Assembly: GCA_021396245.1 (NCBI GenBank) | Contig: WNYE01000003.1 | Span: 62,001-126,000 of the forward strand | Reading direction: 5' to 3' | Length of the DNA: 64,000 bases | DNA from: Sporothrix humicola | Taxonomy: Eukaryota; Ascomycota; Sordariomycetes; Ophiostomatales; Ophiostomataceae | Part shown: piece by piece, positions 1 to 14,500 of the stretch | How the letters are laid out: every line of letters starts with the position of its first letter | Numbering within the stretch: the stretch's first letter is position 1 | Notes under the pieces: generated by a model | What the model was told of the DNA's origin: nothing | The model's database searches: none | Seen by the model: only the letters and a program-made list of their open reading frames with translations | Program-made: the position numbers and the translations under genes

Positions 1-2644
1 ACGCATAGTTTTAGAATTTGTCAAATTGTTGGCTCTGACTCAGTCCAATGAAGTAACCATAATTTTGTTGTCAAAAAAGATTGGCTTGGTCGATTTGGCT
101 CACAGTTGATTTACTGTTAACTTTCTTTGGTTCTCACTCATCATAATTACAAAACGTCGAGGTCCAACCATCCACTAATGAGCCACCTTGTGTTGTCGAC
201 TTGGAATAATGAATGCAACACTGTGTTCGACACATGGCAGCATAAGCAGCATAAACATCCTTCGTAGTCTCTGCTTACGTTCCTCGAGGACGACTAACAC
301 AGATCCAAGTGTGATTCGACCACGGTGTTTCCACGAATCAGACGACGTGTCGGGTAGGACCTACGATCTGGGTCAGATCGGTTAGCTGTGATGGGATGCA
401 GGTACCGCCCCGGCGTATGAGTCTGTGTCTGCATCTGCGGCTGAAAATTATCGTCAAAGCCAACAACCGAACAAATCCTCGGAAGATGCAAGACATTTGG
501 CAAGCCACGGACATCGTACGAGGGCCAGAGGCAAAATGGTCATTCTTTTCTCCAATGATTCTCCTAATTCTTTTTGCCAGAATCAAAAACGATCTGCCGT
601 GTTTTCTGTCGTCTCCCTTTGCCTCGATCTCCCTTTTTGGGAATGCTTGGACCCACGCCACGATACATTGTCGAAAAGAAGAAACTCCGATGCGATGTAT
701 ATGTACCTCCCGTCGTACATATTTGCCCCTGCCTCCTGACCCCGGGATCAGCCCCGGTTTCCCGCGAGGATTAAACCGATGATGACTGGAAGAGGGACGA
801 AAAAGACGAAAATAACGACAAAGACCCAGTCTTGGCCGGCCCGAACGAGGAAAAAAGAGGCAGGCAAAGCAGATGAAAAGAGAGGTACGACGTACAAACA
901 ACGACTTTCTGCGAGTAAATCAGGGTGTGCATTCTGGCCAAAAGTTTAATCAAGTATGGAAGTACACGTGCATGAAAGACGTAGTCTTGTAGACGCAAAG
1001 TGGTAGTGCGTCCCACATCCGACATTTTCTTCATTTTCGCCACCCCGTCGATACCCCGTCGCGCTGTGGAGGTACAGACTGCGGCGCCGTTCCTTTTTGT
1101 CAATTCCGTCTTGTCGTCCCTTGGCAAGGATTGTTCTCCAGTCGTTCTCGGCCTTGCATTTCGCTGAAATTGACTGGAGACACTGAAAACAAGAGTCGAC
1201 TAACACGGAGAAACACAACGGGCGACAACGGCCAACGACGGCCAACATCTTTATCCTCGCTTAATCGCCCGTTTACGCCTGCATCTCCAGTTTTCTCTTT
1301 CTCCCTTTCTAATGATTTTCTTTTCGCTCCCTTGCGCTACGCTTTTTGTCGTTAACAAGGTATGGAGTTGTCCCCATCGAGGCTCCATTCCGTAGGGAGT
1401 GACTCCAGAATGACTCCATACAAATACACGGACTCTTTGTTTCTGGTCGAGACAAGTCGAGAAAGACCAGACGCAAAGCGTCAATGTATTGGAGACAAGA
1501 TGCAAGAGCTGCACGGATTCGGAATTAGACCCGCAGTCGACGGAGGCGAGAGAGTCAAAGAGCACCGCCAAAAGACAGACGAGGACAGAATAGACATAGC
1601 TTCAGGACGGGGTCAATGGCAAGCTCGAACATCACGTAACAAGAATGTCAAGAATAGACCAAGCTGTGCCACAGTATGAAGACAAGAAACAAGCGATGGC
1701 AAGCGACGACAAGCGACGACGATCTAGGTTCCCGAACGGGCGAAAACCTACGAATAGGGGTTCGCCAAGGGGAAGACGTGTGTTGTGTAAGTGGGTGTAA
1801 GTAGACTGGTGCAAGCACTGTGTTGATGACCAAGACGAGCCACACCTGACGATTTGACGACGACCTTCCTAGGACCAAGCAGAATCAAGATCGACAGAGC
1901 ATGGCAAAGGCAAAACTTGAGAACCAGGCAATGAATTACAATGAATTACCTTTGAACAACGACGATGCAATAGCTCAATGCAGTGTAGAGCCAGATTGGC
2001 AGATTGAAAGAGTGAAAATTTCTGTTGTCAGAATCGCCACCCACGCATGCACCACACTTGGAAAGGAAAGCTATTGCAATTGTGGCTTGCAACCTCGACC
2101 AACAGACTTTGGTATCTTGCCCCTTTAGGGTGAGGCGTGGCAGAAATTCACGACACTCCATTGGTGCAATTTCCAACGGACAGATGTTTCGCTTGTCTCG
2201 CGGTCTTGGTTTCGCCTCAACGGCTTCATCATGGTGGTGTGGACTACACTTGTTGTACCTGATATGCCCGTTGAGCCGTTGTAGTTCTGTGTCTGTTACC
2301 GACTACCTCGTTGTACACCCGTCCCATGCTTTAGAGCGTGTCTGTGCCATGCGCTTGGGATCGCTTGGGACCAACTGCTCCGTGAGGGAGGGTAGGAGAT
2401 GTTGTTGGAGAGTTTGTTGTAACAGATTGCATCCAGCCGTGGAATGTCTCTTCCGACATGTCGCCTCCACGACATCATGTCACTGTCTCCCTTCATGTTG
2501 ATCCTCGGCTCTCTCCGGCGACCGGTACAGAACCGGCAGTTGGTACCAAGGGATGCTTCTCTAGGCCGGCTTCCAAGACTTTGCTCAACCTCCCTGGCCG
2601 AACTCGTCGCAGCGTCAAGCCCGGACATTATTCATCTTTCTTCT

Positions 2645-2673
2645 CGTGTATACGTGTATACGTGTATACGTGT
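2645..2673. repeat. 8-bp tandem repeat (about 3.6 copies)
   Basis: The unit cgtgtata is repeated without error three times, followed by a partial fourth copy. It is a microsatellite-type repeat inside the gene-free region. Confidence 0.9.
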
Positions 2674-3160
2674 TGCTACTGACGCCCACCCTTTTTTAAG
2701 GGAGAGAGGGAGAGATGAGGTGCACACATCAACAAATGCCTCGCCGCAGGGAGTATAACGTATCTCATCCAATCTTGCATCTGCCGACTGTCTCCACCGC
2801 TCGCCGTCAGGGGTTGGCGATGCCAACGGTCAAAGCAACTCGTGGAGACGACACTTGAACGAGGGTAGAGGGTGGGAAGTGTAGCACTGTACATTACACA
2901 TCGGCTACAGACCGGAGGATGCACGCCGGCCCCGTCAACGGAGTTTTCCGTCTGGGCAAGATGTACTGCGTACTGTCTACCTGAATGGACTTGAGGCATT
3001 GGCGTTCACGATACTTAGTTACCTGATACTTGATACATCCATACTGACAAAGTTATGACTGGCTGTCCATGTGGAGCTGGTGTCTCATTTCTCTCCTTCT
3101 CTCGCTTAAATTGTGGACATCAACGTAAGAGACTATGTTGGCAATGTGACAGGCAAGCAG

Positions 3161-3190
3161 GCAATGTAGGCAATGTAGGCAATGTAGGCA
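3161..3190. repeat. 9-bp tandem repeat (about 3.3 copies)
   Basis: The unit gcaatgtag occurs three times in a row plus gca. A diverged copy lies just upstream at about 3,141, and a short agctc repeat follows. No coding context is visible. Confidence 0.9.
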
Positions 3191-4870
3191 AGCTCAGCTC
3201 AGCTCATGGACGACGTCTCAGACGGATTTTTATGTTCCGTTGAGGCATGAGCAGAATGATGAGATAGCCCTTGGCTTTTAACTGTTCCTTGTGGTAGCGA
3301 CGTGCTTGGGATAAAGTAAAAATATACAACAAGCTCTGAGACAATTTAGAAAAGAGTATCATTGAACTTAGTCTATCAAGAAAGTGTTCATAGATTTATT
3401 CTAATAATCATGGATTTTTTTTTATTCATTTCCGCTCTATCAAAAATTAGTATTGTCGAAAATAATAACGAATAATACTGGTAGTATTAAATAATACGCA
3501 AAGACGTGTAAAATTGCTTCAGAATAAACAGATTGTAGACTGTCGTTGCATTGTGTATCTGGGCAATGAAAAATGACCACAGCCGGTTCTGAATATCACA
3601 GCCTTGCACACTTGTGCTTGGTCTTACAACATTGGAACAGTCTCACTTAAAATTTTTCTTGAACACCCAATGCAACACGAGATCTCATCAAATGGTAGAA
3701 GGGCACACAATGTCATCTTATGTTCTGTCAGCATCCTCTCGACCGGCGTTGAGGATGCAGATCTGTCTGTGATCTGCTGTTGTTTTTGTTGACCTGCTGC
3801 GGGAGAAGTTTAGGGCTCTTTGCACGTCGAAGGATGAGGATCACCATTATCGACGGCTCACACGACGACAATACTTGCGGCGTATGCAGTCAGATGTTCA
3901 TCACCAAAGTCGTTGATCTGCCATCATCTCGTCACAGAGTTCCATCAGGCGGGCGTTTAATTCATGTATTTCCTCAATGCCTGCCACTTCCACCGCATGG
4001 AAGTGTGGAAGTGTGGAAATCCAGATTGCTTCTTTGGGAAGTCTTTCCCTATCAATCCAGCCACATCTCATTGGGTGTGGTTCCATGCAGACGCAGGCAG
4101 GCAGGGCAGGCTATTCTCGGAGAAACAAGACAGGCAGAACAAAAATAAAAAACGGTGCGGAAACTTGTCACATGTTGTGCTGTTTTTGCTTTCTTATTTC
4201 TTCTTTTGCGTTGCGCTCCTTATTCCGCGAGGATGTCTGGTGTCTTGCCCTGGAAACGAACCGGAGGCCAGAGAGCACCAGACTGGACTGGACTGGGCGC
4301 AGCGCTTCTGCAGGCTGGGCGCAGGTCAGACAAGACGAGAAGACTCAAAGTCAACAGAAATATGGGGAAGCTGGTCGTGGGATTGTGGGTTGTGGTCTGT
4401 TTGCTCTTCAGATTTGTGCTAGGCTGGGAGGGCTTGTCTCACAAGGATGTCCACTCTATTTTACCCCAGACTGCAAGCCGATCACAGTGCAAGAAAACAA
4501 ATGTAAAAAGGCACGAAGAGAGTACTGCCTAAACGACGTGAGAACTCACGAACGAAAGAAGCTATCGGCCTGCCTTGCCGCTCCTTGTCGGGTTGCCTGC
4601 CTGGGGCTATCCCTATTCCCTAGCCTTTGCTGCATGCGACGTCAGCTTTTCGCGCCGTTGAAGTTGTATTTCCGGGGAAAGCTATTAAAGAAAGTAGAAG
4701 ATGCAAAAGCATCAGCAGAATCAGTATTGGGGCCGGTTGGCACAAGCTTGCTTGGCCACTGGATGAACCTCGGCGCGTTTGACTTATGATTCCTCCGAAT
4801 AGCTTCCACATTCTCCGAACAAAGCTCCCACATTATTCAACTCTCAAGCATGCGGCCGTGCAGCTCGTTC

Positions 4871-4890
4871 TGCAGACTGCAGACTGCAGA
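4871..4890. repeat. 7-bp tandem repeat (about 2.9 copies)
   Basis: The unit tgcagac is repeated nearly three times, so PstI-type CTGCAG hexamers recur every 7 bp. It lies in non-coding sequence. Confidence 0.8.
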
Positions 4891-7800
4891 TTGAGAGCAT
4901 TGCAGATGGAATGGACTTGTGCAGAAGGCCTTTGTCTGGTGCAAGGCAGGATATGCTCAGGAAGATGGAGAGAGCCACTCCCAACACGACCTTCCCCAGA
5001 GTCAGACCCCAGACCATCCATACCCCAGCGCGGATAGAAAATAACCAGCCCTCCATCACGGACTGATCAACGCAGAGACAGAAATGACATGAGGGTTTGA
5101 GCGAGCCGAACCCCAGATGTAGCATAGCCTGGGTTCGAGACCCGATCAAAGCGATAGTTACGTCGAAGAGAAGAGACGAGCACTGTGTAGTAGGACGAGA
5201 AAACACTGATTAAAAACGGAAATAAAAAGAATAAACGAAATAAAGCCAACCCAATAAAAAACTTGGCCAATGCACTCGCGCAGGCTTGGGGCCTTTTCCT
5301 CCTATTCTTCTTTTCTTTTTCGGTCCCTGTGACGTACGCCCTTCTCGACCAGAGTCAACCGTGCCTGCCACGAACCAGACTTGAAGAACTTGTCTTTCCT
5401 CATCCGGGGATAGTCGTGTCTATTGCCTGATGGTGCGTGCTGGATTGGCGCTGGTCAATGCAGATGGAAAATGCGTCAATGGCTTGGGAGCTTGGTCCTT
5501 GGTCAGGAGAATGAAGAAAGGGGACGGGAGACGAGTCAACGCTACAGCCAACGGAGAACGAAGTACGAAAGGGCAAAGAAGGACAGAAGAGGCAGGCGTG
5601 ACGGCGTGGCGAGAGAGTGATCCGTGCTTCACGCCGTTGTTTTCAGTGCATCTCGCTCTGTGTTAGCTGTGTTCCAGTGCTTCTAAGAATGCCTCGAGAG
5701 TCTGACCGGCAGCTTCTTTACTGCTTTCGTGCGACCAAGGCCCTGTCGCTTCAGCCGTGCTTTCTGTGCTTCTTTGCCTTCTTTGCTTCTTTTCTTTCGC
5801 CTGATGCTGATCCCTAGACTGTAACAAGAAAAGGAACCGAGGCCAAACCGTCCTTGGCCAAACTATTTTCCCCAACTTTTTTTCTTTTTCTTTTCTCGAC
5901 CGAGATTTTCTTCTTCTTTTCTGTTGGAGCGTGCCTTTTATCCCTGGCCGCCACGCTGGTCGGCGCCGGTCTTGGTAGTGGACTTAAAGGCTTGGGGGCG
6001 CACGCCGGCGCTGTTAATTGTTCTCTTCGAGTTGCCGTTTTGGACAATAAAGTACGAGTATGAGGCAAACAAATAGGAAGAAATAAGAATAGGAACAAGA
6101 ATAAAGGCAAAAGCAAACCAGGCGTGCTGCGCCTCCGTCTGCACCAGGAAAATCTCCATTGCGAAACAGGAAAAATACCCCAGATAGACCAGATTGTCCT
6201 GGTCTGGACTTTCTAGGCGCAGGTGGCCGGCGCAGAAAAAAGTTGGAGACAAACTGGAGAAAGAGGGAAAATATGTGGAAGATGGGCCATCATACAAAGG
6301 GCAAAACGCCTTCACGCATAAGCAGATACGAGTGACGAGTAAACCAGCTACGACTCCATAAAATAAAACAGAAAAAGGAAATTGATACCAAGGCCAGAGA
6401 GACCAAAAAAAAGCCACTGGCCGTTTCGTAGATAGGGGAAAAAAATCGGAAAAAAAAGAAACCAGCCTGGCAGAACAACAAGAGAAAGAGCAACAACGGC
6501 GCCGTGGGGGCTGGACTGGTCTTCCCCACAAAATGGAACAAGATGCGGAAAGATGAAGAAACAACTGGCTCACTTGCTAGACGAACATCCCACTGTCCAA
6601 TGGCTGATCGACAACGCCTAACGCCGGCAGGCATAGTAGTCTGCTGCTCGTTGTGTCGTTTATTCGTATGGTCTGTAGTCGTCTTGCTTGGCTTTGGTGG
6701 TGTGCAAAAAGGAATACTCCGAAGTGTCGAGGAGTCGAGGAGATGGCTTCTGCCCCAGAATTTGGCCTGGAAAGCACTCGCACTGTACGACATCCAACCG
6801 CCAGTTGTCTTGGAGAATGGAGCCTGAAGTTTCTTGGGCTGCATGCTCTCCAACTTTTTTTTTTTGGTGACTCCAAGTTCTTTCCTTTTTCTGCCTACCG
6901 CAGGAGGCCCAAAAAAAGCGGCCCAGAAAGACAGCGTTTTCCTCCCTTTGTCTACATCTGGCCCCATCTGCCTCCGTATACGGAGAACAACGGCGGCGAA
7001 ACGGGTGAACTAACACCGTTCCTGGTGCCGGCTGGCGTGCTGCCAACGTCGTCTGGTTTCGTTTACCCTATTCTTATCATGGTAGGGCATGTCCGTAGGG
7101 AGTGTGCCCTGTCATCCCTTTCTTCGCAACGGTGGCCTTGGGCTCGTTTCGACCAGTTGATTTGAGGCTCTACGAGATATTGCTGCTGCTTTTCGTCATT
7201 ATTGCCTGAAAGAATGAACAGGTTAGCTTGTTACGTACGGAGGACGCACATTTCTTGTCTCTTTTATGCCGCAAATAGGCACTCCGGGTCGGTAGTGCTG
7301 CGCGGTAGATCGTGGCCGCAAAATGCGGGAAGTAATGCGCCGAACACAACCTTGACAGATTGTCATGCACCTACCGGCCAGCTGACAATATCATGATTCA
7401 ATGATGCAACCGACTTGTTCCCCGAAGCCTCAAAAAGGGATCTTAAACGAAAGAGGCTGGGCCGCATTCGTCACCGGGATGTGGACACTCGGTGCTGGAT
7501 GCTGCTCTGTTTCCCACATAGTGACAACCGTCAAGGAAAATAAAAGCCTGTCGGAGAAGGGCTGCGCCGGTGCCCGTGTCATGATTCTTCGACTGCAGAG
7601 ACTTGGGGTTGATGGAGACCGGCCAAGATTGTATTCCCACAAACTGAATCGTGAGACCCTCTTTCATCTCGAGCGATTTTTTTTTTGCTTATCCATCTTT
7701 TGTTCTTTTTACCCCTTTCCATTTCTTTTCATGAGCGTTTAATCGATTTACTTTGGGAGGACCAAGGGCGTAAAAGCGTGAATTAAGTGATTCTGGGGCA

Positions 7801-10800
7801 TACCTGTGGAGCTGGATGTGGGCTTTGCAGTGAATAAGTTTCCCCATAAAACAGATCATGAGTGGAGTGAGAAAAGCACGCTACGGCGCACACATCGCAG
7901 GAGCTTATTGGAGAGTATTCTCTCTAATCCATCCGTGGAAGCTCTCCGTAGCGTCGTCTCCATGATATGGGGGATATGGAGTCGAAGGCCTGGAAATTTT
8001 TTGTTGTCTGGAGGCTGGGTTTTCAGCTTCGACGAGAGGCTGGCCTGGCCGAGGTCCATTGTTTCCCTGTAGTGTTAGCAGCTTGTATATAGCAGCCAAT
8101 CAGACATAGCACTATTTGAAATAGCCCGCTTTTCTTTTCTTTTTCGTGCACTTACTTGCCTGAATTACCTTTTTTGTCCACTGCTGGTCTTCATGGCTTC
8201 GACCCAAATATGTGAATCCGTGGTTGAGAGTCTCTGAAGAAAACCGGCATGAGGTTGTAATATGACTTGCGAGATATTTTGACGAAAAGTAAAGAGTCTC
8301 CACGACAAAGGTCAGTTGGAGTTACTGAAAAATCACAGCACGGTGTGAACTGCGGTCAGAGACATACCGAGAAAGGCAGGACTCCACCCAAAGCAGCGAA
8401 TATCGGACGTCGGGTTGCCTTAAACCCATGCGCATCGTGACGATTATGACCGAGAGCGCACACTTTATTCCGTAGCGCGTTACTGACGCCCTGTAGACCC
8501 TCATCGTGGCATCTGCATGCACAGCACACCTTGACCTGGTGTTCCTGTGTGCCTTTGTGCCCAGCTCAGACGAAGGATCTCGATGGCCCTACTGCAGAAC
8601 AACAGACGGCGTTGACGAAGGCATTGGTCGGAAGTAAAGAAGCGCATATTTAGTGCGTGATGGGAAACCAGAAAACAGAGCTACTGAACACTCTCTGCAT
8701 CCTTTGTTTGAGCTTGGGCGGCGAGCAAGCTTGGATGGACGTCGCTTGGGTATCGCCACACGCCTGGTTTGGACAGGAGCTTTGCCTCGCTGCTTGTTGG
8801 TCAGTGCGCCCAAGGCTGCCGATATCTGTGTGATTTTTGGTATTTTGACTATTGGCAGGCCCAGGCCTTTCCCATCCCCTATTTACCAATCTCTCGGGCT
8901 TGTTGCCACATGCGATTGGGCGGTGAGATGAACCTAATTTTGACCTGGGGCCTTGTTCGGTGATCGAAAGACGCACCTCGTGGATGACAGGCTTTTGAAT
9001 AGCCATGTACCAGCGCACGGTGCCTCAATCGGTCTTTCAGCTCCCTCACTTGAGAAGAATTTAGACAACGACAGTCACTCTGGAAATGTTGAACGCAGTG
9101 GCCCAGGAACAAAGTGGACATCGGAAACTCAAATGGCCGTCAAGGGCCCGTCCGACACCGCCCGGCTATTTTCCTGATTCGGCACGTCCGACTTCACGGC
9201 AGTCCCGCTGAAAAAAGGTAATGTCTTGCTTCGTATGTGCGGAAGGGCAGCCTCGGTCGAGGACAAGTGTGACTGATCTTGCGGTATTCCCGACGCAAAG
9301 TGTGCTGCTCACGATGTGTACGACGGTTTTGGGAATACTAAAAAGAAAACGGGGATCTTCTGTGTTGGGTAGTGGGCGCACTTGTCTGGGCTGATGGGCA
9401 AAGGAGGAAAAAAAGCAGATAAATGACTCTGATGGAGGGTCGATCAGCGCTACCACTGGTGCGTCCGTGTGTTCACAATTTGTGGAAAGTCTGGGGAAGA
9501 AACGACAGGGGTATGTCCTCCTCCTTGCAATCTGGGTTTGGCTGGTTGACTTTGCCTGGCCACTTGTTTCGGCTTCTCGGCGGCCTGGTCTCGAAGAAAG
9601 TGCACCAAAATGTTCCAACAGGCCTCAAGATGTCCAAAAGGGCCCCACGGTATCAACAGCGACTGGTTGAGCCAGATAGATAGGCCTGAAGACAATGACG
9701 CTATGCTCGCTAGCCCAGCGTTGGTGGCACATAGACAGACGATGTGACAGTGAGTGTCCCTGTAGGCATAGTGCCGCCTTCAAAGTGACTCTGCAATGCC
9801 CTTTGTGTTTCGTCTTTGCATGTCGAGGAATGGAAATTAGGAACCCATGACCAGATTCCAAGCCAGCTCATGTTTGGTTTAAGCGGCCCCCTGTTTTGAG
9901 GATTGGCTTGAAAAAGGCCTCGTATGGCATTTTGCTTTGATCGGGTTGCTTTGATCGTGTTCCGGGGTTGGATCTCTTGGCTAATAACAAACGAGGCCTT
10001 CTTCGAGAGACGCTGATCAGTCATAGTGATGCTACCTGAATTGAAAGTTAGAATCAGTTTGATAAAAATTGGCATGATATGAGAGCAGCTAAAATGTTCA
10101 TTCTGGTCTTTGAAATCGCAGAGCCTGGTTCGTAACCGAGCCTAGTTGGCGCCTTGACCTGCTCAACTACGGAGTAGTTCATTATCGGTTTCCAGAGCAA
10201 GGCTATCTCTAAGACATTTTCATCCTCAGCAGTGAACGTTCAGTTTCCAGCAGCCGAAGCATGTGGCAATTGCATTCCTGTGATGCAATGCAAGGGAGTA
10301 CAAGCAACCTCAAACATGTGGCTGTGGGGGACATGCAACTGCCCAGCACCTGAGTATTACATTCCACACTTCTAACGCCGGGCAGATGTAGCCGAATAGT
10401 GGCATGTAAGTAGACATCATTGATGTGGGAAAGAAACCATGCGCCTGTAGGCTGATATAAAAACCAATGTACTTGTTTACTTACCTTGGATAGACGAGGT
10501 TTGGCTCTTTGGACAAAATTATCAGATGAAAAACAGTCTTTTGGTCGTGTACTCTGTACCTTCTTGCAGAAATATGCTGAGTGCATTTATTTTGGACGGC
10601 ACCGTTCAAGAGGCCGTTCCCGTTTGTCTCGGTGGCTCGGTGTCAGCCTTAGTCAAGCTATGATTGAGCAGCAGCTCTCAAAGTTATATGAATTGGACGA
10701 CTCGGCTTGTTGATGTTGATGGCTCGAAAGTGAACATGTAGGGAAGCGGGATCGAATAGAGGCAGAAGTAGCGAGGCGATAGTGTTTCTCGCCTAGACGA

Positions 10801-11520
10801 GGCCAGTATACTTCCAGCGTGCATGGCAATTGGGGCCATTGGGGCAAAGAAATTGATTCGGATGCCTTGGATAAATGTCAATATTGCTGTATATGAAAGT
10901 AGGGACATGGAGAGACTGGAGAAACATACCTTTTTTCGGGGGTAAGACCTGCCAAGCTATTATGCACTTTGAAAGCACTTAAAATGGCCCATTGGCAGGT
11001 CATAGCTCGAGTAGCTCTGACTTTAGAGGGTGGTAGCTGTTCTTTCAATCAAAGGTTTAATGCCGGTGTAAAGAGATGTGTTTTTTGTTGTTTGTCCCCA
11101 ATATTGTTTTTCCGTGTCGTGGATTTGCTGAGCCGCTTCTGTATTAGTTGTTTTTCGCCGGTTATTGCCATGCTTGTTTGTCTCATTCGGCGCCTGTTTC
11201 GGCCGCGACTGTGAAAACGTTGCGACTTGACCGAAAACTCATGAGCTGTTCGAAGTTGCCCGATGCAAGAGAGACTATCATAGCCGCCCGTAACCCATTG
11301 GATTCTCCCCACCACACCTTTCTCGATCGTCGTTTTTCTTGGGCAGCACGAACAGAAAGGCTATCTGCTGTCAGCCAATAGCAGCTGCATCTTGAACAGA
11401 CTGCATCCTGTTTTTTATCTGCCCATCCTTTTCTCTCAAAGCTGTGAGTCAACTTGAAGAGGGTGTGCATTTCTCCGTCCGCCCTCGAAGAAACTCATCA
11501 ATGCATGAGAAGCAAAGCAA

Positions 11521-11560
11521 GCCAATATCTGCCAATGCTTGCCAATGCCCGCCAATGGTC
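11521..11560 (+). promoter_or_regulatory. Four CCAAT motifs at exact 10-bp spacing
   Basis: Four consecutive 10-bp blocks each begin with GCCAAT and differ only in the last four bases (atct, gctt, gccc, ggtc). CCAAT is the core bound by the HAP/CBC (NF-Y-like) complex in fungi. A 10-bp period would put all four cores on the same face of the helix. It could instead be a young decayed minisatellite. The nearest assigned gene start downstream is 9.3 kb away, so any target is unknown. Confidence 0.5.
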
Positions 11561-14500
11561 GATCACGGAAACGCCTGGCTCAGTCTAAAATCCGGGGAAA
11601 GCTCTGTTCATAACAAACCACCTGCCGGCACTCAGTCTCACACTCACACACTCGCATTTTATCAGGGCCTGGACATCTTCAGGATGCTGAATGCTGTCGA
11701 GGATCCCGCAGCTCTTTCGACAGAAGTAAAGGAGCAGTATGATGCCACCCCATGTCACCCTGTGTGGGGGGGTCTGTCGGAGCACTGACCAGGTTCGTCA
11801 TTGGCCCGGTGGGCGAGTGTCCACTGTGGTGGGCCGCATTTTGCCTGGGAAGGGGTATTTGTGGTTCAGTGGCTGTGGTTCTTGAGCATCTTGCTGGACT
11901 CTGGGGTGACGTGAGGTTCGTGTTTGTTGTCTGGGGACCTGGATGTGTCGAAATGTCTGTCGATGACATTTGTTGACAGGCGAACGGAGCGAACTTCACA
12001 AAATCAGCGAAAGGGGAGAAGGAAAACAACAACAAAAAGATAGGAATATGCGTGTGGAAGGAGCTCACGACAGGTACCTTCGCTCCTGACTCGCCAACGG
12101 TCGAAGCACGAAACGGTAGGTACCCTGAGGCGCTCTTTCCTCCCACAGAAAAAGATACTTCTGTAAGAAAATTGGGGAAAAAAGGAGCAAGTGCGCCTTT
12201 CTTCGAACAAAGAGGAAAGAGTGGCCCTGAAAGCTGAAGACACAAGTCCCCGCCGTCATTTCCCCAAAAATGTGTTGAAATGGTGGGGTCGGTCGTTTAC
12301 ACGTATTGGCATGTACTTTGTTCTGTTGGCGAACTGTGCGGGCGGTGATAAGTATCTTTGTATCAAAATTGGAGAGAAGGTGGGAAGGTGCAGAGCGCTC
12401 AAGTGCCAACAGAGTCCCTGATCGTCCGTGTTAGTTGACAAAGTATCTTACAAAGTCGCACCTGGAAGTCCGAACAGTTTGAAGACATCAGGATTGGCAT
12501 GGTACACCCGCCAAAGATTCTGAGAGCATCGAACCTGACTCGCCGGCTCGCAAAAAGGGTTCACACCACCAACGAGCAACGGCTTGCCCCCAAAGTCGCC
12601 AGTGAGTTCCTTTTTTTACATCTTCCTTCACGTTTTGCTGTTGGACGGGACCCCTTTTTGATTGCTTCTTTCTTCCCGTCTTTTGGCCTGCAGGTCAGGT
12701 GGCCATCGGCTGGGGCACAATCTGGGCGGGTAGGTAAGAAAAAGGGACGAAAAATAGATTGGGGATGAACTGTAGATTGCCGGGGCCACTCAATATATAT
12801 CAGATGTACTTGAAATATATGGTAGATGTTGATAGTTGTATATATTCCATGTGTGTATATATGTGTGTCAGCATGGCCAGCACACAACAGAAGCTGCACG
12901 CAATATTCCAGAGGCGAACTAGAAGCAAGGAAGACATGGCAAGGGCGTCTTTGAAAGGGGAAACGATGCCCCTGTCTCTCGCGTGAAAAATGGCCCGGGA
13001 GGCAAACAAGATAAATGAATGGATGGCACAGAAAGAGAGCGGTCAAAACTGAAGCGTTATTGATCGAGGCTAACAGTCAAGGCTGTTAATGAAGGCGGAT
13101 GTCGAGCATCCGTTGTGACACTGAAAATAAAACACGTTGTGTAGGGAGAGGATGTAGTAAGACAAAATGACTACAAAAACAAAACTTGTTCCTGATTGCA
13201 TGTACTTTCCCCCTTTGGTAATTAAACATTAAACATTTGAAGCTTCATGAACATCATCGACAACCGTAGATAACATAATCTGGAGCTTCAAGGTTGGCTT
13301 GGAACGCATAAAATGCACAGCTCTCAGCTTTCCCACAGCTGCCGTCTTGTCAGTGCGTCAGTGCACCGCCAGTGCTTCAATTTCAAAGAGCCCTGATCCC
13401 TGACCGGTGCAAGCAATGATGTGCCTGGAGGCCCACTGCGGCTGGGCTGGGTTTTGGTCCCACTCACAAGCTTCAGCTCTTCTTGAAGGTTTGTGCAGCC
13501 TCAAACAACGATAGACGACAGGTGCACGGATGCAACAAATGTCTTGGTTTGTCCAAATTTACGACGGAAGACATGAGGTTGTGAGAGCTTCAAACCATAT
13601 TGTTCCGTCTTTATCTTTATGCTGGGCTGTGTACCATAGAATGAACAAAAGTCCCGAGTCATACAGCGAAACCTAGACAGAGACATTGAACGGGTTTTTG
13701 TTCAACCTAGGACATTTTCAATATCAAGATTAGCACCACCCTAAGGTCCAACGTGGCACGGCGTGATTCAGGAAGCGACCAGACACGAGAGAGACAACTT
13801 TTGGCTGACTTCACATCTTTGTCACCAGCCATATGTCGGACGGCCCGTCCGCGTCCCGATCGTATAGCGTGGCAACACGGCATGCGACTGAGGCACAGAA
13901 ACACAGGTTGTAAATGTTACAGACGTGCAACGGCTAGTTCTGCGAGGAGAGGGTCCAGCTAGAATCTCGCAAAAGACAAAGGGAGATGCCGCTTTTCTAG
14001 CCCGTCCATTTCTCATCTCGCGGGCTTTACAGCCTCTTCCGGCAAGCACCATCTTGCCTTGTGCCCTGACCGACCACGGCACACGTTATTGACAAAAGAC
14101 CTGGCCCTTGTTCTGCCCATTTTTGGTGGCAACGGGCCGTGGTTGGATGCTCACCGGCCGGGATGCACGTTCTGGCCGCGAAGACGACTTTGCAGACAGG
14201 CAAGTGACAAGAAGAAAGCCATGCATCAACAAGCCGTGTTTGAGACAGATAAAATACTAGAAAATAAACATAAACATAAATAAAATTAAAATAAAATAGA
14301 CAACAGTCCGTCTGTAGATCATCAAAACGACGCAGGACATGCCTTTTTCTTGGCGTATCGCGGTTTGATTTGGACCTTTGCAGGAAGAAAAAGTGGTGTG
14401 GGTGTCAACGAACAAGGGTCTGCTCTGGCTTGCATACGGGACAGCCCAGCCTGCCAGTATCCTTTTCTTTTTCTGCTTCTCCCTCCCTCCTTTGTCTTTT

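Noticed and set aside
3300..3560. AT-rich segment as a RIP-mutated transposon
   Set aside because: Only about 260 bp, without terminal repeats or a trace of transposase or reverse transcriptase; ordinary AT-rich intergenic DNA explains it.
5100..5160. T-loop-like sequence gggttcgagaccc, possible tRNA
   Set aside because: Only three or four T-stem pairs form, no matching acceptor stem or A-box lies at the right distance upstream, and no anticodon arm can be drawn.
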